Assembly (NCBI GenBank): GCA_037903475.1
Contig: JBAJFG010000111.1
Coordinates: 1,240,001-1,304,000 of the forward strand
Length of the DNA stretch: 64,000 bases
From: Ancylostoma caninum
Taxonomy: Eukaryota; Nematoda; Chromadorea; Rhabditida; Ancylostomatidae
Direction of reading: 5' to 3'
The notes below the pieces were generated by a model, which saw nothing but the letters and a program-made list of their open reading frames with translations, made no database searches and had not been told where the DNA came from. Both the position numbers and the translations under genes were made by a program. Positions 21,769 to 34,513 of this stretch are shown one piece after another; the first letter of the stretch is position 1; the number at the start of each line of letters is the position of its first letter.

Positions 21769-23125
21769 AATTTTATCACACAGATTCAGTAGCAGTGGTT
21801 AAGTATTCAATGAGAAGCCCTCATAGAACATCAGAGAAATGAAAACATAGGTCTAAAAGGAACGCGAACATTAGAAGTGACTCTGGTGGATAAAAAAAAG
21901 ACAAATAAACAACAACGAAGGCATTAGTGGCCATGAAGTCTGTCGAAAATGCAATTTTTTAATTCATAGTCAGAAAAATCGTGGAAAATCCATAAAAGAA
22001 CGCATGCCTAGAAGTATGGTACTACATCGCCATCGCTTTAGAGTGTATGATAACGGGAAGAGCTCGCCACCCACGTTCTGGAATAAGCCGAACATGGTTT
22101 CCCCACAAAACTCTGACATTTTTTATATTTATTTTGTAAATTCACAGGTGCGCCAAAAATAGAAACTGGAAGACAGACATAGAAATAGGAGAATGCATGT
22201 AAAATCATTTGTCTGTTACCTACCACTTGGTCAATTGTACAGGAATCACATTTAAGATCAATGTAAAGAGAAAATATTTGATTTCTCGCACTTTAATTGA
22301 CATAAATCCTAACTGGTTTGAGTTTGTGCTTTGCCTAACTGCACTGGCTGAACAACAAACAAAAAAAAAACTCCATTGCACTTCCAAAAAAGAACAGTCA
22401 AGCGCTGGTACTTGGAAAATTCCGCACGTGTTGTCCACGTTATGACAGATAATACCATGGCATGAAGCGCTTAGAAACGGCTGTTAAGCAAGTAAAATAT
22501 TCAGAAGGACTGTTGAAAGAGTTCGCAAAAACGCGCTAATCCCAAAGTTCATGCCCATTATGTCGAAGCAGGATCTCCTCTCTCGGACGGTACCACATAT
22601 TCGACGTCGTCACCACCTAATAGAGCCCTCGTCGAAAAAACTACTGACAGCAAATTCTGTGTAATGCGAAATGCCTTTTCGCCGTGTTCGGCATTTGCCT
22701 AGCCAACGCCTAAAAATGACACCCATAAAACATCTTCGTACTGGTGCTAACAACGAAAATTTCTTCAATGATTCATGAGCTCTTTGTTCGTCCTGCAAAT
22801 GGACCGCTGAGCTTCGGCGGCTTGTCAAAGTCGAGCCGAGCCAGAGTTGAACGGCAAGCGCAAGTTGGACGGGAGGGCAGGAAAAAGTCCGGCTGCTATA
22901 CCACCTCGGGCGGCCGCTGCAGTTTACGTTAGGATTAGTTCCGGAAACCGTTGATTCGAGATTCGTTCAAACGTGGTGCTAATGTCAGAGATCAGTGTAG
23001 ACACAGAAACATGGCAGACTACAGACCCTTGAAAACGAAGTCTGCTGTTCACATGGGAGGACACCAGAATCGAACTGATTGAGAAATCCAGAGACTCCAC
23101 AAGCAACTCAATACCGAAATAATAT
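21769..23125. other. No supported gene; GC-rich patch at 22780-22936
   Basis: On the minus strand about 110 codons are open from 22936 to 22610 (including VHLQDEQRAHESLKKF), with a CATTTGCAG acceptor inside. The plus strand is also open over the GC-rich part. Strand and product undecided. Confidence 0.25.
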
Positions 23126-23362
23126 ACTTAGGGCCGAATTAAAATCGAATAACAGTTCATTCACCTATTCGTGTGGAGCTAGGTCCTAAGAATTGAAATG
23201 TTCAAGAAAGAAAGAAACCTGTATGCCTCCTTATCATCCTGAAGAATTGTATTGCTCCCACTTTTCCTAGTATCCCAACTACGTATAAACTTATTCAGAA
23301 TCAAATTTCCAAATTTCGAGTAGATCGATAGCTATCTAGCGGCTTATTCGGTCCTAATTTAC
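23126..23362. mobile_element. MITE, TTAGGACCGAA family
   Basis: Left ACTTAGGGCCGAATTAAAAT and right ATTCGGTCCTAATTTAC ends, about 237 bp. The internal block GAATTGTATTGCTCCCAC corresponds to that of the 12.8-kb copy. Confidence 0.7.
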
Positions 23363-23547
23363 AAAATAATATGCAGATAGAGGGATTTAACGGTCCTTGC
23401 GAGCAGAGCATTGTTTACCAATGAAAACGCGTGAAAGTGTAAGCATCTAAGCACCAAACAATCACAAGCATCTAAGCGGGAGACGTTTTGTAATAATAGT
23501 AAATATTTCTGGATGAAAAGGTAAGAAAACGTAGCCCACACGAGAGG

Positions 23548-23841
23548 ATTACAACCAGGGATGGGTGGAAGTATTGCCAGATTTAAAAATGGTCAATAGA
23601 AAAAGAGGAACAACCAAGATAAAAACAAAAAAAGTAGGACCGGAAGTCGGAAGTTGGAGAAAGTTCGAAATCTGGCAAAATTTGGAGAGATAAAAACATC
23701 TTGTATTAGCTGATATCAATTGACGTAGTTTCAACCACTACTACTCTTCCAGAATTCTAGAAACCGAAAGCCTGCACAACACCAGAATTCAAGAACTTCC
23801 GAATTTCCGGAATCGGAATTCCGCTCACCTCTAGTTACATG
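23548..23841. mobile_element. hAT-type MITE, degraded copy
   Basis: The left terminus CAGGGATGGGTGGAA (23556) and right terminus TTCCGCTCACCTCTA (ends 23833) form the inverted ends of a 278-bp element. Flanking octamers ATTACAAC and GTTACATG match at 5 of 8 positions, as expected for an old 8-bp hAT duplication. The interior (GGAAGTCGGAAGTTGGAGAA) is shared with the cleaner copy at 46215-46431. Confidence 0.7.
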
Positions 23842-25302
23842 CAACCATTAGTAGACGAACCATGTTTGATTGGTCTTTTTAAAGGTGTAAGTAGAAAAAT
23901 AGGAACAACCAAAACAAAAACAGCTCAGGAATGCTATTGAGTGTACGAAAATTTGGTGAAAATGCACTGAAATTTCAGAAAATGTGTAAAATACCACCCA
24001 AAATCAATCCGATATGATTCCTAACCAACATCCCAAAGTTCACAACATTATGACTCACAAATCAAGTAATCCTTTACGTAACTGTACCCTAACATGACAC
24101 GAAAGCAAAAATATGCACACATCGCAGCAAGCCGCGGAAAAGGCGTGGAGAATGATGTCAGGCAAAGGGCCAGAATGCCCCCGAGGTATCCCAAGTCATT
24201 ATAACGCACGCAAATCGCATGATACGAGCAATCATACGGAGTTCCAGACCAATTTACGTCAATAAAGTCGACAAAAAATTTATTTTATAGTACATGCTCG
24301 TAGAACGCGTAGTCAACGCAATAAACAGCCACCATTCCTGAAGTTGAAGACGCTCTCGTGGAGGAGAATTTCCGCTGCATCTTCTTCCCACACATACAGC
24401 TATTTTAGCGAATAAAGGACAAGCAAACTTTCACATGGCTTCCTTCGGCTGTTTGATTAAAGTAGAAAATTGAGGCAAAGATTAACAAAAGAAGGGCAAA
24501 AGTGGGAAAACACACGAATCAAAGCAGTGTGTTCAGGCTGTATGATACTGTGACTACATATCTAAGAATTGTTAACTCTGGATACAATTCGAGACAATGG
24601 AAAAGGAAACCAGCGTATTCAAAACCACATTTTGCCGTCCACAATTATTCTGTAAGGGGATATTCTGCAAAAATGATGATTACCGAGACAAATCAATTTG
24701 ATTCTAGTCAAATTTTGTTACTTTTGAAAATTTCTTGCGAAGAAAGCCTTGAGCGAAAAAAAAATAGAAAATCATGTTGGGCAAATCACAAGTTTGTCAC
24801 AAGAGTTAACAACTATGAATTCCTGCTCAACATGTGCATTGTGCATAAGAATTTCGGAATGATAGCACACCAACTTTCGATTTTTGCTCAGAATGACCTT
24901 TTTTGTAGAAAGTGTAGTTAGGATTTCAATTTTGTCAACATTTTTGACGGAATTTCTAAGATTAACATTTCTGATAGTATTTCTAAGAAGTACAGACTAA
25001 CTACAAAGTGTCTCTTTTCACTGGCTAATTCTCCCCAAAAACCGTCAAATCGTAACAGCTACGTAGAACAACTGCGTGTTTGATAGACGCTATTTCAACA
25101 GGAACTGTATTTCTCACGCCTAATATTATTAAAGAAATTTCTCTGAAAACTCCATAAAAGCTCACTAATGTATGTCCTCTTGGCATTGCTGTGACTTCTG
25201 AACTTCTGATTTGTCACCGATAGTGATTTCCTCTGCTAAGGCTCACTCAATTCTTCTTCTGCAGCTGATCCGAGCCTCTGGCTCTATCAGACCACTTTTC
25301 AG
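23842..25302. other. No supported gene
   Basis: AT-rich. A 139-codon frame at 24502-24921 starts only at a GTG and has no splice or codon support. Confidence 0.35.
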
Positions 25303-26076
25303 CTCCTCCCCCTCCACCCACACCCACACCTCCACCCACCCACCCACCCACCCACACACACATGCCATACACGCCATACACGCCATACACGCCATGCAAC
25401 GCCATACACGCCATGCAACGCCATACACGCCATGCAACGCCATACACGCCATACAACGCCATACACGCCATGCAACGCCATGCAACGCCATACACGCCAT
25501 GCAGCGCCATACACGCCATGCAACGCCATACACGCCATGCAACGCCATACACGCCACGCAACGCCATACACGCCATGCAACGCCATACACGCCATGCAAC
25601 ACCATACACGCCATGCAACACCATACACGCCACGCAACGCCATACACGTCATGCAACGCCATACACGCCATGCAACGCCATACACGCCACGCAACGCCAT
25701 ACACGCCATGCAACGCCATACACGCCATGCAACGCCATACACGCCATGCAACGCCATACACGCCATGCAACGCCATACACGCCACGCAACGCCATACACG
25801 CCATGCAACGCCATACACGCCATGCAACGCCATACACGCCATGCAACGCCATACACGCCATGCAACGCCATACACGCCATGCAACGCCATACACGCCATG
25901 CAACGCCATACACGCCACGCAACGCCATACACGCCATGCAACGCCATACACGCCGTGCAACGCCATACACGCCATGCAACGCCATACACGCCATGCAACG
26001 CCATACACGCCATGCAACGCCATACACGCCATGCAACGCCATACACGCTATACACGCCATGCAACGCCATACACGC

Positions 26077-26078
<2 letters not shown>
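25303..26078. repeat. 19-bp minisatellite with (CCCA)n leader
   Basis: A CCCA-rich run (about 25310-25360) leads into about 36 tandem copies of a 19-bp unit made of two related halves, GCCATACAC and GCCATGCAAC. The array opens with three or four copies of the 9-bp half alone. Variants (CACGCAAC, CATACAAC, CGTGCAAC) are sprinkled through it. Because 19 is not divisible by 3 and the unit has no stop in any phase, frames on both strands stay open for about 300 codons; these are not genes. Confidence 0.95.

Positions 26079-26156
<78 letters not shown>
26079..26156. repeat. (CA)n microsatellite
   Basis: An uninterrupted CA run of about 78 bp joined directly to the last minisatellite unit, whose CCATACAC end could have seeded it. 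Confidence 0.97.
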
Positions 26157-26158
<2 letters not shown>

Positions 26159-29100
26159 GACTGACAAAATTTCGTATAGATTTAGCATCCGATGCAGTAG
26201 TTGGTTACCACCCTTCCTCAGCAGAGCAAAGAACGAGGCTGTTCCAGAAGTCACCTGGTAAGAAAGCCAAGCCCTTCATTTTGCTGATCAAAAATGGTCC
26301 AGAATCAAGTTGGCTCGAGTGTTGCTGCGGTTTTTCATAAAAAGCTTTTCAAAAGCAAGCTGATTTTCGTGGCACCTTGGAGAAGCCTTTTTTCGCTCCG
26401 AGTTTTCTCTTGAACTGATTTCATAGATAACAACGGACACTTTTGAATGAGTCATTCTTGAACATTTCAGAAAAACAAACATTTTAGCTCTACTAAGAAC
26501 ATTTCTACATCCAAAAATATCACGAAAAGTGTTATTTTTCTATGAATGTGTCTGAGGTTAACTGTTCCAGAACAAAGAACACTTGCGAAAACCTGCTCTA
26601 GTTAAGAAATGTTTTTTGCCAGAGAAAACTGCGACAAGAGGATGAGCGACTCATTTCCGGTGTACATTGGAATATTACAAGAAAAAACCTTGAAATCAAG
26701 TAAGTGTCATCATGAGTTCACATTCGCTATACATCAGTGCTTCCAAAAGAAAAAAAAACTGTTCAAACTTTTTTCTTCGCAGCTGTAAACCTCTATGTAG
26801 ATTTCAAAGAAAAACGACATTTCATTTGTCAGTGTTATCCATCCAGGCTTTGTTTCTGCATAAAACGGTGCAATCGCAAATGGAATTCCATTAAAGATGA
26901 ATAGCATGAAACCAACTGCAACCAATAAATGTATATGCGTGTGCATATGCCAGATGACCTTCTAAAAGATTCTCTAAAAACGTGTAGAATTGACGAATTA
27001 TTGACTTACATAATTCTATTTTATATCTTTCTTAAATTTTTCAATCAATTTCACCGGCAGCACAACCTCTTCAGTGATTTTACAGGATCTCTTCACTGCT
27101 AGTTCCAGAACAAACTTCTATTTTTACAAAGAAAACTGTATTGGCTCTCGATGTGCACCTTTCCACTTCGGTGGGTTTCTCAGTGTATATGAGAAGGGAC
27201 AACAAAGGGATTTAATGATTTGTAGAGGAGATTCCAAAATCCTGTGTGGGATCTGAGAGAACAGCTGATCAGAAAGTAAAACTTGATAAGAATGGTAAGC
27301 CTTCCTGACGTTTCTTTTTTTGTAAAAGTATAGTGACAAAGACTGCATGCTTCCTGGGAAGGTCGCATTTTTTAAAGTCTAGAAAAGCTTTTCCATCACT
27401 TCTTTACCATGGCAAGCCTTCTTACTGCGAATTTTTTTCCAACTCCTGAACGGAAAAGTGCAAAAGCAGTTCATTGTTCACATGCACCGGTGCATTTCTT
27501 CATTCTCAAGGTCGACTAAGTGCTTTTCCAGTGCTTTGTCGTTTATCCATGTGACATATGAGTGGAAAAATGTGCGAGGTCTGAAGATCATATTGTCACT
27601 TTTAGAACAAGACCAGGCTTATTAACCTTTTAACAATTAAACTAAGAAGGCCTGGGCATAGGTTATCCTTCTAATTTCACAGATGCAAGTTCAACATATG
27701 ATCAATGAATAAAAGGGTTTGAAATAGTATTAAACTCCGCATGATACCATATATTTGAGCACCTGCAGAGCTACATAGTAAAAGAGCAAATATTCTCTGT
27801 GAAGGTGTTTACGTAGAGTTCGGTAAGAGGATAACATTCTGAGATTGCTATTTCTGCCATAAACCCCAAAAATATAATCTACTGGACGATTGAGCCGTTT
27901 CCTAAAGGTTCTCATTTCCAACAGAATGACTGATTTCTTTTCTGCAGTACATTTCGTTTTTCTAATTGTTCTGTCATGCCTTTGGCAAACCATTGCAAAA
28001 GCACATATAAAATAGCAATAGATGAATGCATAAGTAAATAAACAAATAAATAAATGATTAGATAGATAGACTCTGACACCACTAATTTTTTTAAACCAAT
28101 CTCTCTACAAGCTGACGTGTTCTAGGTTTCTCTATAGCGCTAACTGGTAGTAAGCAAAATAGAATGTCTTTTTGATTATCTCGAAATAACTTCAAGACTA
28201 CTTACTAGACAAGTAAAAACAAATTGTAGCACTTATCTTGTCCAAGTTACGTATGTAAGAAAAGAAAACTACGACCTCGACATCGTTCAAGAAAAATGAG
28301 GGTTTCAGAAACTACTCAACTGCAGAGAATTTCAGGAGCTTTGACCGATGTTTTTCACTCAGGAGGAAATGGTGAGTAAAAACAACACATTTTTGAGCTG
28401 ATTTCGTTTTCTTCCGTTGGAAATTCTCAGAGGAATCTCTGGTCGATCTTGGACAGTAAATACATAATTTATAATATTCAACAGGAAATGTAATCATCTT
28501 TACGAGGTTTCAAAAAAGAAAAAAAAAACGCTGGCCTTTGACATTTTTGGATTCTTTTAAAAATGAGGGATAGAATGCTTTCCTTACGCATAGATTTGAG
28601 TCGGCAAGGCGTTGATTTCAACGAAGTGCACAAGTCATGCAGAAATCATGCGCTCTTCTCTGGAATTATTTTTTAAGGAAGAAGATGAGGAAACCAAGCG
28701 ATTCATGCTACTTTTTCTTTCCTCAGGGTAGTGACATCGCAGAATTATGTAGAACAGAGATGCTTCTTAGAGGCAGCTTGAGACAGGTCTCACTGAAATT
28801 CAAGGCAAGTTCGGGACAAGAATTAGGGTAACAAAAAAAAAACGCATTCCTTTTCGAAGATGACGCGTTTTTAAAAGAAAAAATAAAGAATTATGTGGAC
28901 CATTACGTACAAGATGAGAAAAAAAGAAATTGAAGCACAACTATAAATTCTCAAGAGATAATCGGCTACAGTGTCAGATACAGTTGCTAGCCAAGAGGGA
29001 GGAGAGGGTTGGAAAAAAGTGGCAACTCCGCCACTCCGTGGACCCGAATCAAATAATAAAATTACCAAAAGTAATAATTTGAGTGTTAAATGACTAGCAA

Positions 29101-29525
29101 TAAATATTTCAATGGTAATAATAAATAAAAACAATGAAAATCGCATATACAAGATTTTCATCTATTCTATGGAATAATTTAAAAAATTCGGCCAACCATT
29201 CTTGTGGAGGAGGTCACCCCCCTCCCGCCGCGTCCGCCACGGATAGGCTAGTACAATGATTCAATGAATATTAAAGTCATAAGAAGGAAAGCGCTAAAAA
29301 TGTGAATAGGAAAAATGGAAACCTTTTCTCAGAAGTGGCATTTCCTGGGAAAGGTTCTTTCTTTTGGAGCGCTTCCAGATGGACATGAGGATAGATAAGA
29401 AAAAAACAGCCTAATAAATTAATCGAGTGTTGTTCTCAAAATCTTCATAACGGCGAGAAGGGGAAATTTCTTCTGCTCTTAATCCACGATTTTTTTCTGC
29501 TTTAGTCACGTCGTCAATCATTCAA
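26157..29525. other. No supported gene over 3.3 kb
   Basis: AT-rich. One weak plus-strand exon candidate at 28727-28804 has a TTTCCTCAG acceptor and a GC-type donor (AAG then GCAAGT), open for 26 codons (GSDIAELCRTEMLLRGS). (AAAT)n-like tracts lie at 28021-28056. Opposed short GC-rich patches at 29015-29050 and 29210-29250 may be ends of an old element. Confidence 0.3.
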
Positions 29526-29531
29526 GGATAC

Positions 29532-29582
29532 CTCAACGGCACCATTTAATAACGAGGAAGCAGCGGGCGGCTGCTCGCCCAT
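29532..29582 (-). CDS. Candidate first coding exon
   Basis: ATG at 29582 starts 17 codons (MGEQPPAASSLLNGAVE) that end at GAG followed by donor GTATCC, phase 0. G/C-rich codons and a GC-rich surround (29550-29900) fit a nematode gene start. No downstream exon could be linked; product unknown. Confidence 0.33.
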
Positions 29583-29647
29583 AGCGTTTACCTTGGCCAA
29601 ACGCGAAAACCGACGTTAGAAAGGAAAACGGCAGAAAGACATACGCT

Positions 29648-29693
29648 CACTCACTCACTCATACCACCACATCTCCACTCACTCACTCACTCG
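29648..29693. repeat. (ACTC)n microsatellite, interrupted
   Basis: Two runs of CACTCACTCACTC separated by ATACCACCACATCTC. Confidence 0.85.
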
Positions 29694-30030
29694 CAACAAC
29701 AACCTCCTCAATTCGCGCTTCAATGCTTCAGGGAAGGAAGAAAAAAGCGCTTTCACAGGCATCTTTCACACAAAATAAAACATGCTGCACTTGGTAGGAG
29801 CAGCAGCCGCCGAAACTCCTCAGGATCACCAAGCGCTCGACGATTAGCCGGATGAGCCAACCGCCCACACCACTGTATGCGTATGCTGTTCAATTAGTTG
29901 TTGTTTACACGAGCTTCACCTGATAATTCGACACTGATCTACTCAGCCATTTTAAACGAGTGGTATGTTGGCACAGAACAGACGAATCCTAGGGAATGTC
30001 CTAGATAAGCAGTGTTAACTCTTCTTACAC

Positions 30031-30157
30031 CTAATGAATAGCATAGACCATTCGTGGAGACTGAGTACGTAATGAAGCGTGAGAGGAGCAAGGAAGATTT
30101 CATTATTTCTCGGATTGTGAGTTTGTCATGCGAGAGCACACTTCTTAACGTCGACAA
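30031..30157 (-). CDS. Candidate internal exon
   Basis: On minus, an acceptor (GGCCAG) precedes 42 open codons (LSTLRSVLSHDKLTIREIM) that end at a consensus donor, TTAG then GTGTAAG. The acceptor lacks a T-rich tract. Not recognised. Confidence 0.25.
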
Positions 30158-32776
30158 CTGGCCTACGACGAATTAGTAAATAACATAAAGCCAACAACAA
30201 AACATGGATAAACTATGCATGGAATGAACACTAGCGGGTAGTTAAAGCGACTTAATTAACTCGAGGAAGCCAGATGGTTTTGCAGGAAGTTGATGCGTCC
30301 ACGAAATGATGAAAGCTTGATTTTTGTGCCGTTCTTTTCAGAAGGGTTGAGTGTCGCTCGCTTCAACATGCTCGAGATTCGTTTCTTTTCTTTTTTTTCT
30401 CACTTTGGAAGGATTTATAGGATGTATTGTACCTCTACCTAATTATTAGGATGTCAAGGATTGGGGCTAATTTCGCCTACTAAGTTCAAGTATTATTTTT
30501 AAATATTATCCATCATTAATCCGAGCATGCAGTATCAAGTACGTAGCAATCACTAGGCATACAATTGATGAGAAAACCCAGAAAAAAAAAAGATGGGAGG
30601 AATGACTAAGCAAAAAACAGTATGTGCTATTAAAAATTAGAAAAGCAGAGGCCAGGCTAGTTACGTGAAAAAAGTGTAACTGCATATGAATTCACTTATA
30701 GTGCATGTCTGCGTTCATTCCAACGGATAACTGAACTAAATAAATCAGTGGAAATAAATAACAAAATCAAAAAATATGAAATTCTCACACAGCATCCTAG
30801 AAACCCTTCCAAAGAGTCGAGAAGAAGAGTTAAGGAGCGGATCAAATGTTTTAGTGCATGCTCAGCAGAGTGTTGGAGTTTGTCGACGCCAAATTGCAGT
30901 GCTTAATTTACGAGGATTGAATGTGGAATAGAGGAGGTGCACGAATCGAGTGGGGGATACCGCTCCAGCCAATTTGAACGAAGCTAAGAGAATGGGACAT
31001 TTCTCAAAAATTGCTCGCGTATAGATTAGTGTGCATGTGTGTGTATGTGGCTATATCAAGTGCTCTTCCACACCGAGTAGATTTTTCCAGACACGTTGGC
31101 AATGCATGCCGGCGTAAATGAGTTCACTTGAGTAAGTGTACTTCAAGGATCTTGTTGATAAGCATGAAGCAGTGAGCCGGCAACGTACCGCTTACGTAAC
31201 TCTGTCACTAACGAAATTCTGACGATAACTTCGTGGAGAGATTTTCATCGTGGAGAATTACTTGAGAAGTTGGAGAAGTTCCAGTTGTAGTTTTTGCTGT
31301 TTTAGAATTGTCCTCCACATGTTCAGAAGTCCAGAAAAACTGCAGCATTCAGCCCAAGCGTATTCCAGGTACTCCAGAAATAAACTTTTAGCAACAGCTG
31401 ATCCCAGTGGCTTTCCTAGCTATTCCAGAGCGAAGAACACTACACAGATTAAGTGAGCAGGTGGAAAACTCGGAACGGCTGACACGGCTGACTCGAATAG
31501 TTCAGCGAGAAGAAGAGAATCTGCGGACGGGATGAGAGACGCAAAATGAGGGACATGCTTGTAGAATTAATCAAGCACGCTGCTAAATAACTTTACTCGC
31601 TCGAATCGATGCCGCCCGCAGATGCGCGCCATCACTGATTGCTTTGTAATATTAATACCAAAAACAATATCTCATTCCATTCGCCTCCTTCCTAACGATC
31701 TCGCTCAGCTGCCACTGGGACAATACTTCATGCTTCACAACCCATACCCAGCCCACGACAAATCTCACCACAACATGGCAACGTTCCACACATTTCGGAT
31801 TCCTACTGGGAAATGTTCGTGCCACGAATAAAAAAAAACGCGTATGAGCGGATAGCTGAGGCGTGCCGCGTCCTCTCCAGTGGAATGTAATTTCTCTCCA
31901 GAAACTCGAAACGTTCTCGTAAGATGCGGCTGGATGTGTCGCCGGAGCCTCGCATGACAACACGTTCATTCAGGAGTTTTTAACACTTTTTAACTGATAC
32001 ACTGGAAGGCAGGATAATGGAAGCAGTGGAGATAAGAGCAAGTACAGCAGAGACTAACAATAGATATATAAATACATAAAATGCGAACTCGTACGTCGAG
32101 AAGTGATGACGTCATAGAAGGTTGTGTCCTTTTTCATTAAGTTACTACTGTTTTACCTCGATTTACGTCTTTATTTCACTGCCTGTAACTGTATTAACTG
32201 TATTGTACTGAGTTGGCTATTATATTCCATTGTTTTAGCGTAGTATAAACAAATAAATAATAAATAAATGAAGAAGAGCTGCTCGAAGCACTGATGACGA
32301 TTTCGTAAGGGATCATTGGGCCACCTCCCCCCCCCCCCCCCTCCTTTCATTTGCTTGTAGGCGGCCTTTGGCTGAGACGTTAATTTCCTACATACAGTCT
32401 GTCGATCTCCTAATTCGTACGAGGCATTTCATCTTTGTAGGCTTGAAAATGGCGCAACAGCGCCGAAAACTTGTCTATGTAGTAAGGTAGCTAGTACTGG
32501 AGTATCGTAAAGTGTTAACATACTTAATTTATATGTGAGATTTTTTGACGCACGAGTGCTAGAATATCAGGATTTCTTGTTCAACAAACTCGTACTAGAG
32601 TAGAGATCTAACAAGGAAGGGATTAGGGGGATGCGTTGTGAACAAGTCCATGAACTCTTCCACAAACGGGCCGGATATTGACCTCCCTTTCTGATGTGCT
32701 GTTCATGAGTGTTGAATACATAAAACTGGTAACAACTTTACTACGCACATTTTCATTTGGTCACACCCCTTTTCAG
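30158..32776. other. No firm gene; ATG frame at 31622-31831 and C-run
   Basis: At 31622 (plus) an ATG opens 69 codons with C-ending codons (PLGQYFMLHNPYPAHDK) to TAA; the opposite strand is open too. A C-homopolymer lies at 32325-32342 and an AAATAAATAAATAAAT-type tract near 32250. Otherwise AT-rich. Confidence 0.3.
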
Positions 32777-33168
32777 CCGAACTACCCATCTCTCCTATCA
32801 ACTTTTCCCATTAGTCGATTTGTTCCCGAAGCGTTTATTGCGGTTTCTACGAGGATTATCCACATGGAAGTAAAAGACATAATAATATATTTCTATGGGA
32901 CGCGCTAGGCACAATATTAAGTTTTATTAAAATCGATGGTCTCCTAAATAAAGCTTTCAGACGTCCATATTTGAATGCGGTTTGTCTCCAAAATTCTAGG
33001 ATTCTTCGAAAATGCAGACAGTCCTTCGAAAGCAACTGCAGCCGCCAATGCCCTCCATATTGCAGTTTTCTCCAGAGCAGTGCAAAAGTCCAGAAGAAGA
33101 GTGGGACTATGTGGCATAGTCATCACTTCGTAACTGAACAGGATTTTCGCGATTTTCTTTCTCTCTAG
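32777..33168 (+). CDS. Two-exon 3' end of an unidentified gene
   Basis: Exon 32777-32869 follows a strong acceptor (CCCCTTTTCAG), is open for 31 codons (PNYPSLLSTFPISRFVPEAF) and ends at donor GTAAAA, phase 0. Exon 33076-33168 follows another strong acceptor (GTTTTCTCCAG), starts in phase 0 with SSAKVQKKSG and ends at TAG after EQDFRDFLSL. AATAAA follows 22 nt later. Matching phase, two good acceptors and a correctly placed poly(A) signal support a real gene end; the 206-bp intron is of normal size. Upstream exons and family are unknown. Confidence 0.42.
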
Positions 33169-33189
33169 GATCTCTAAGAAGTGACTATG

Positions 33190-33195
33190 AATAAA
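33190..33195 (+). terminator. Polyadenylation signal AATAAA
   Basis: Canonical hexamer 22 nt past the stop at 33166-33168 of the preceding plus-strand gene end. Confidence 0.5.
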
Positions 33196-33424
33196 TAAAT
33201 CTATTATAAATAAAGGTTCGAGATTATATTATGAATAATTGATTTCGAGTATATAGAGACTGCGGAGAACTGTGAAGATCATGAAGAATCTCATCTTCGA
33301 AGTTTTCAAATCTTTTGTTGATGACCAGAAAAGGCCCGATTCAGAATGAGGTTAACCAGATCTTGAAACAAAGTAGAAATTAGTGATGAGGACTGAGGAA
33401 GGGAAAGACGAGCAGGAAAGCCAG

Positions 33425-33635
33425 TAGGTTGGTCCGAAAGTTTTGCGCTAAATCTCACTCTTTTCGAAAACAATCACGCCATTATTGTCCATGGATGGAG
33501 GTTATTCTGTCAAATTTCATAGCTGAGAAGTAGTAGAACATTCTACCACATTCCACTGCGGAAGGATTTCAATTAATGAACAAGAAATGCTGGATCAAAA
33601 AATAAATGTTGGTGCAAGACTTTCAGACTACCCTG
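33425..33635. mobile_element. Mariner-type MITE
   Basis: TA then GGTTGGTCCGAAAGTTTTGC at the left; GCAAGACTTTCAGACTACCC at the right is its diverged inverted mate. Length about 207 bp. Non-coding. Confidence 0.65.
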
Positions 33636-34370
33636 ATATTTAGATTTCTGTGGTCTTTATTATTCCTGAAACAGACAAGTACATGCACATATGGTCAAGA
33701 ACACCCAAGGCTGCACGTGAATAACTACATAAATCGAAGATCGTTCCGACAGTTGTTAACAGAACTTCTTAAAGTTTGAAAAAAAAACATCGGACCTGGG
33801 AATGAGAAGACTACGCACGTAGCTGACTTAATAGTGACTGACAACTTCGTCATAGACAAGTACAGAGTTCTTCAACCTTCCTCAACAAAATTAGGCGCTT
33901 CACGAGGTCTATACGATTCGGCGTTGTTAGAAAATGCATATGTTTACATAAAAGTTCAATGAATTTTGTGATATTAGAACGGTGGAACCTCGAAACGCAA
34001 GCGCAAAAGAATGAAACTATAGGAATTTGCCACTTTTTTCTCTATGTTACACTACAAAAATTCCAGTTTTTATTTTGCTTCACACTTCGAGGATCTTTAC
34101 TGCTCCTTCTACTTTAAGCTATTGCTTAGCTGCTCCAAGCTATTACTGATCTCAGGAAGTTTTCTTTTTTCATTCAAAGGCAGTACTCAAGGGGATCTTC
34201 ACGCCGCAGGTTTTGCCAAAATCCGAGGTTTTCAGGGACGTAGAACCCATACCCATACCCCATAGTGATGAAACAGTGAGGAAAATGCGAAAGATCCATA
34301 AAACGGGATGCTGTTCTCCATGCAGTTCGCGGTCAGTGACGTTCATGGGCCCCGTCACGAGTGCACACGT
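33636..34370. other. No feature seen
   Basis: AT-rich; no supported exon or repeat. Confidence 0.4.
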
Positions 34371-34513
34371 GCAAGCAGCGAAGGGTACGGCGCATTATAC
34401 CTGGAAAGGGGGTGTGGCCAAGCTCTACGATTGGACAATTCAGCCGATAGGCCAATTGCAGGGCCCGTAAGCGCCGCCCACTCCAGGTGTAACGCTCCAC
34501 ACCCGCAAGCGAA
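34371..34513. mobile_element. Mutator-like MITE, copy 2
   Basis: 34383-34504, 122 bp, starts GGGTACGGCGCATTATACCTGG and ends with the inverted TGTAACGCTCCACACCC. It is collinear with the 9822-9943 copy (shared inner GGCCAAGCTCTACGA). The right flank GCAAGCGAA corresponds to the left flank GCAAGCAGCGAA, suggesting a mutated 9-bp duplication. Confidence 0.8.

Noticed and set aside
24502..24921. 139-residue open frame
   Set aside because: Starts only at GTG in a eukaryotic context, with no splice signals or coding-type codon pattern.
25363..26078. CRISPR-like array
   Set aside because: Units are contiguous 19-mers without spacers, in eukaryotic DNA.
25211..26340. Open frames of about 300 codons on both strands
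   Set aside because: Pure products of the stop-free 19-bp minisatellite and the (CA)n tract; the same peptide repeat appears in every frame.
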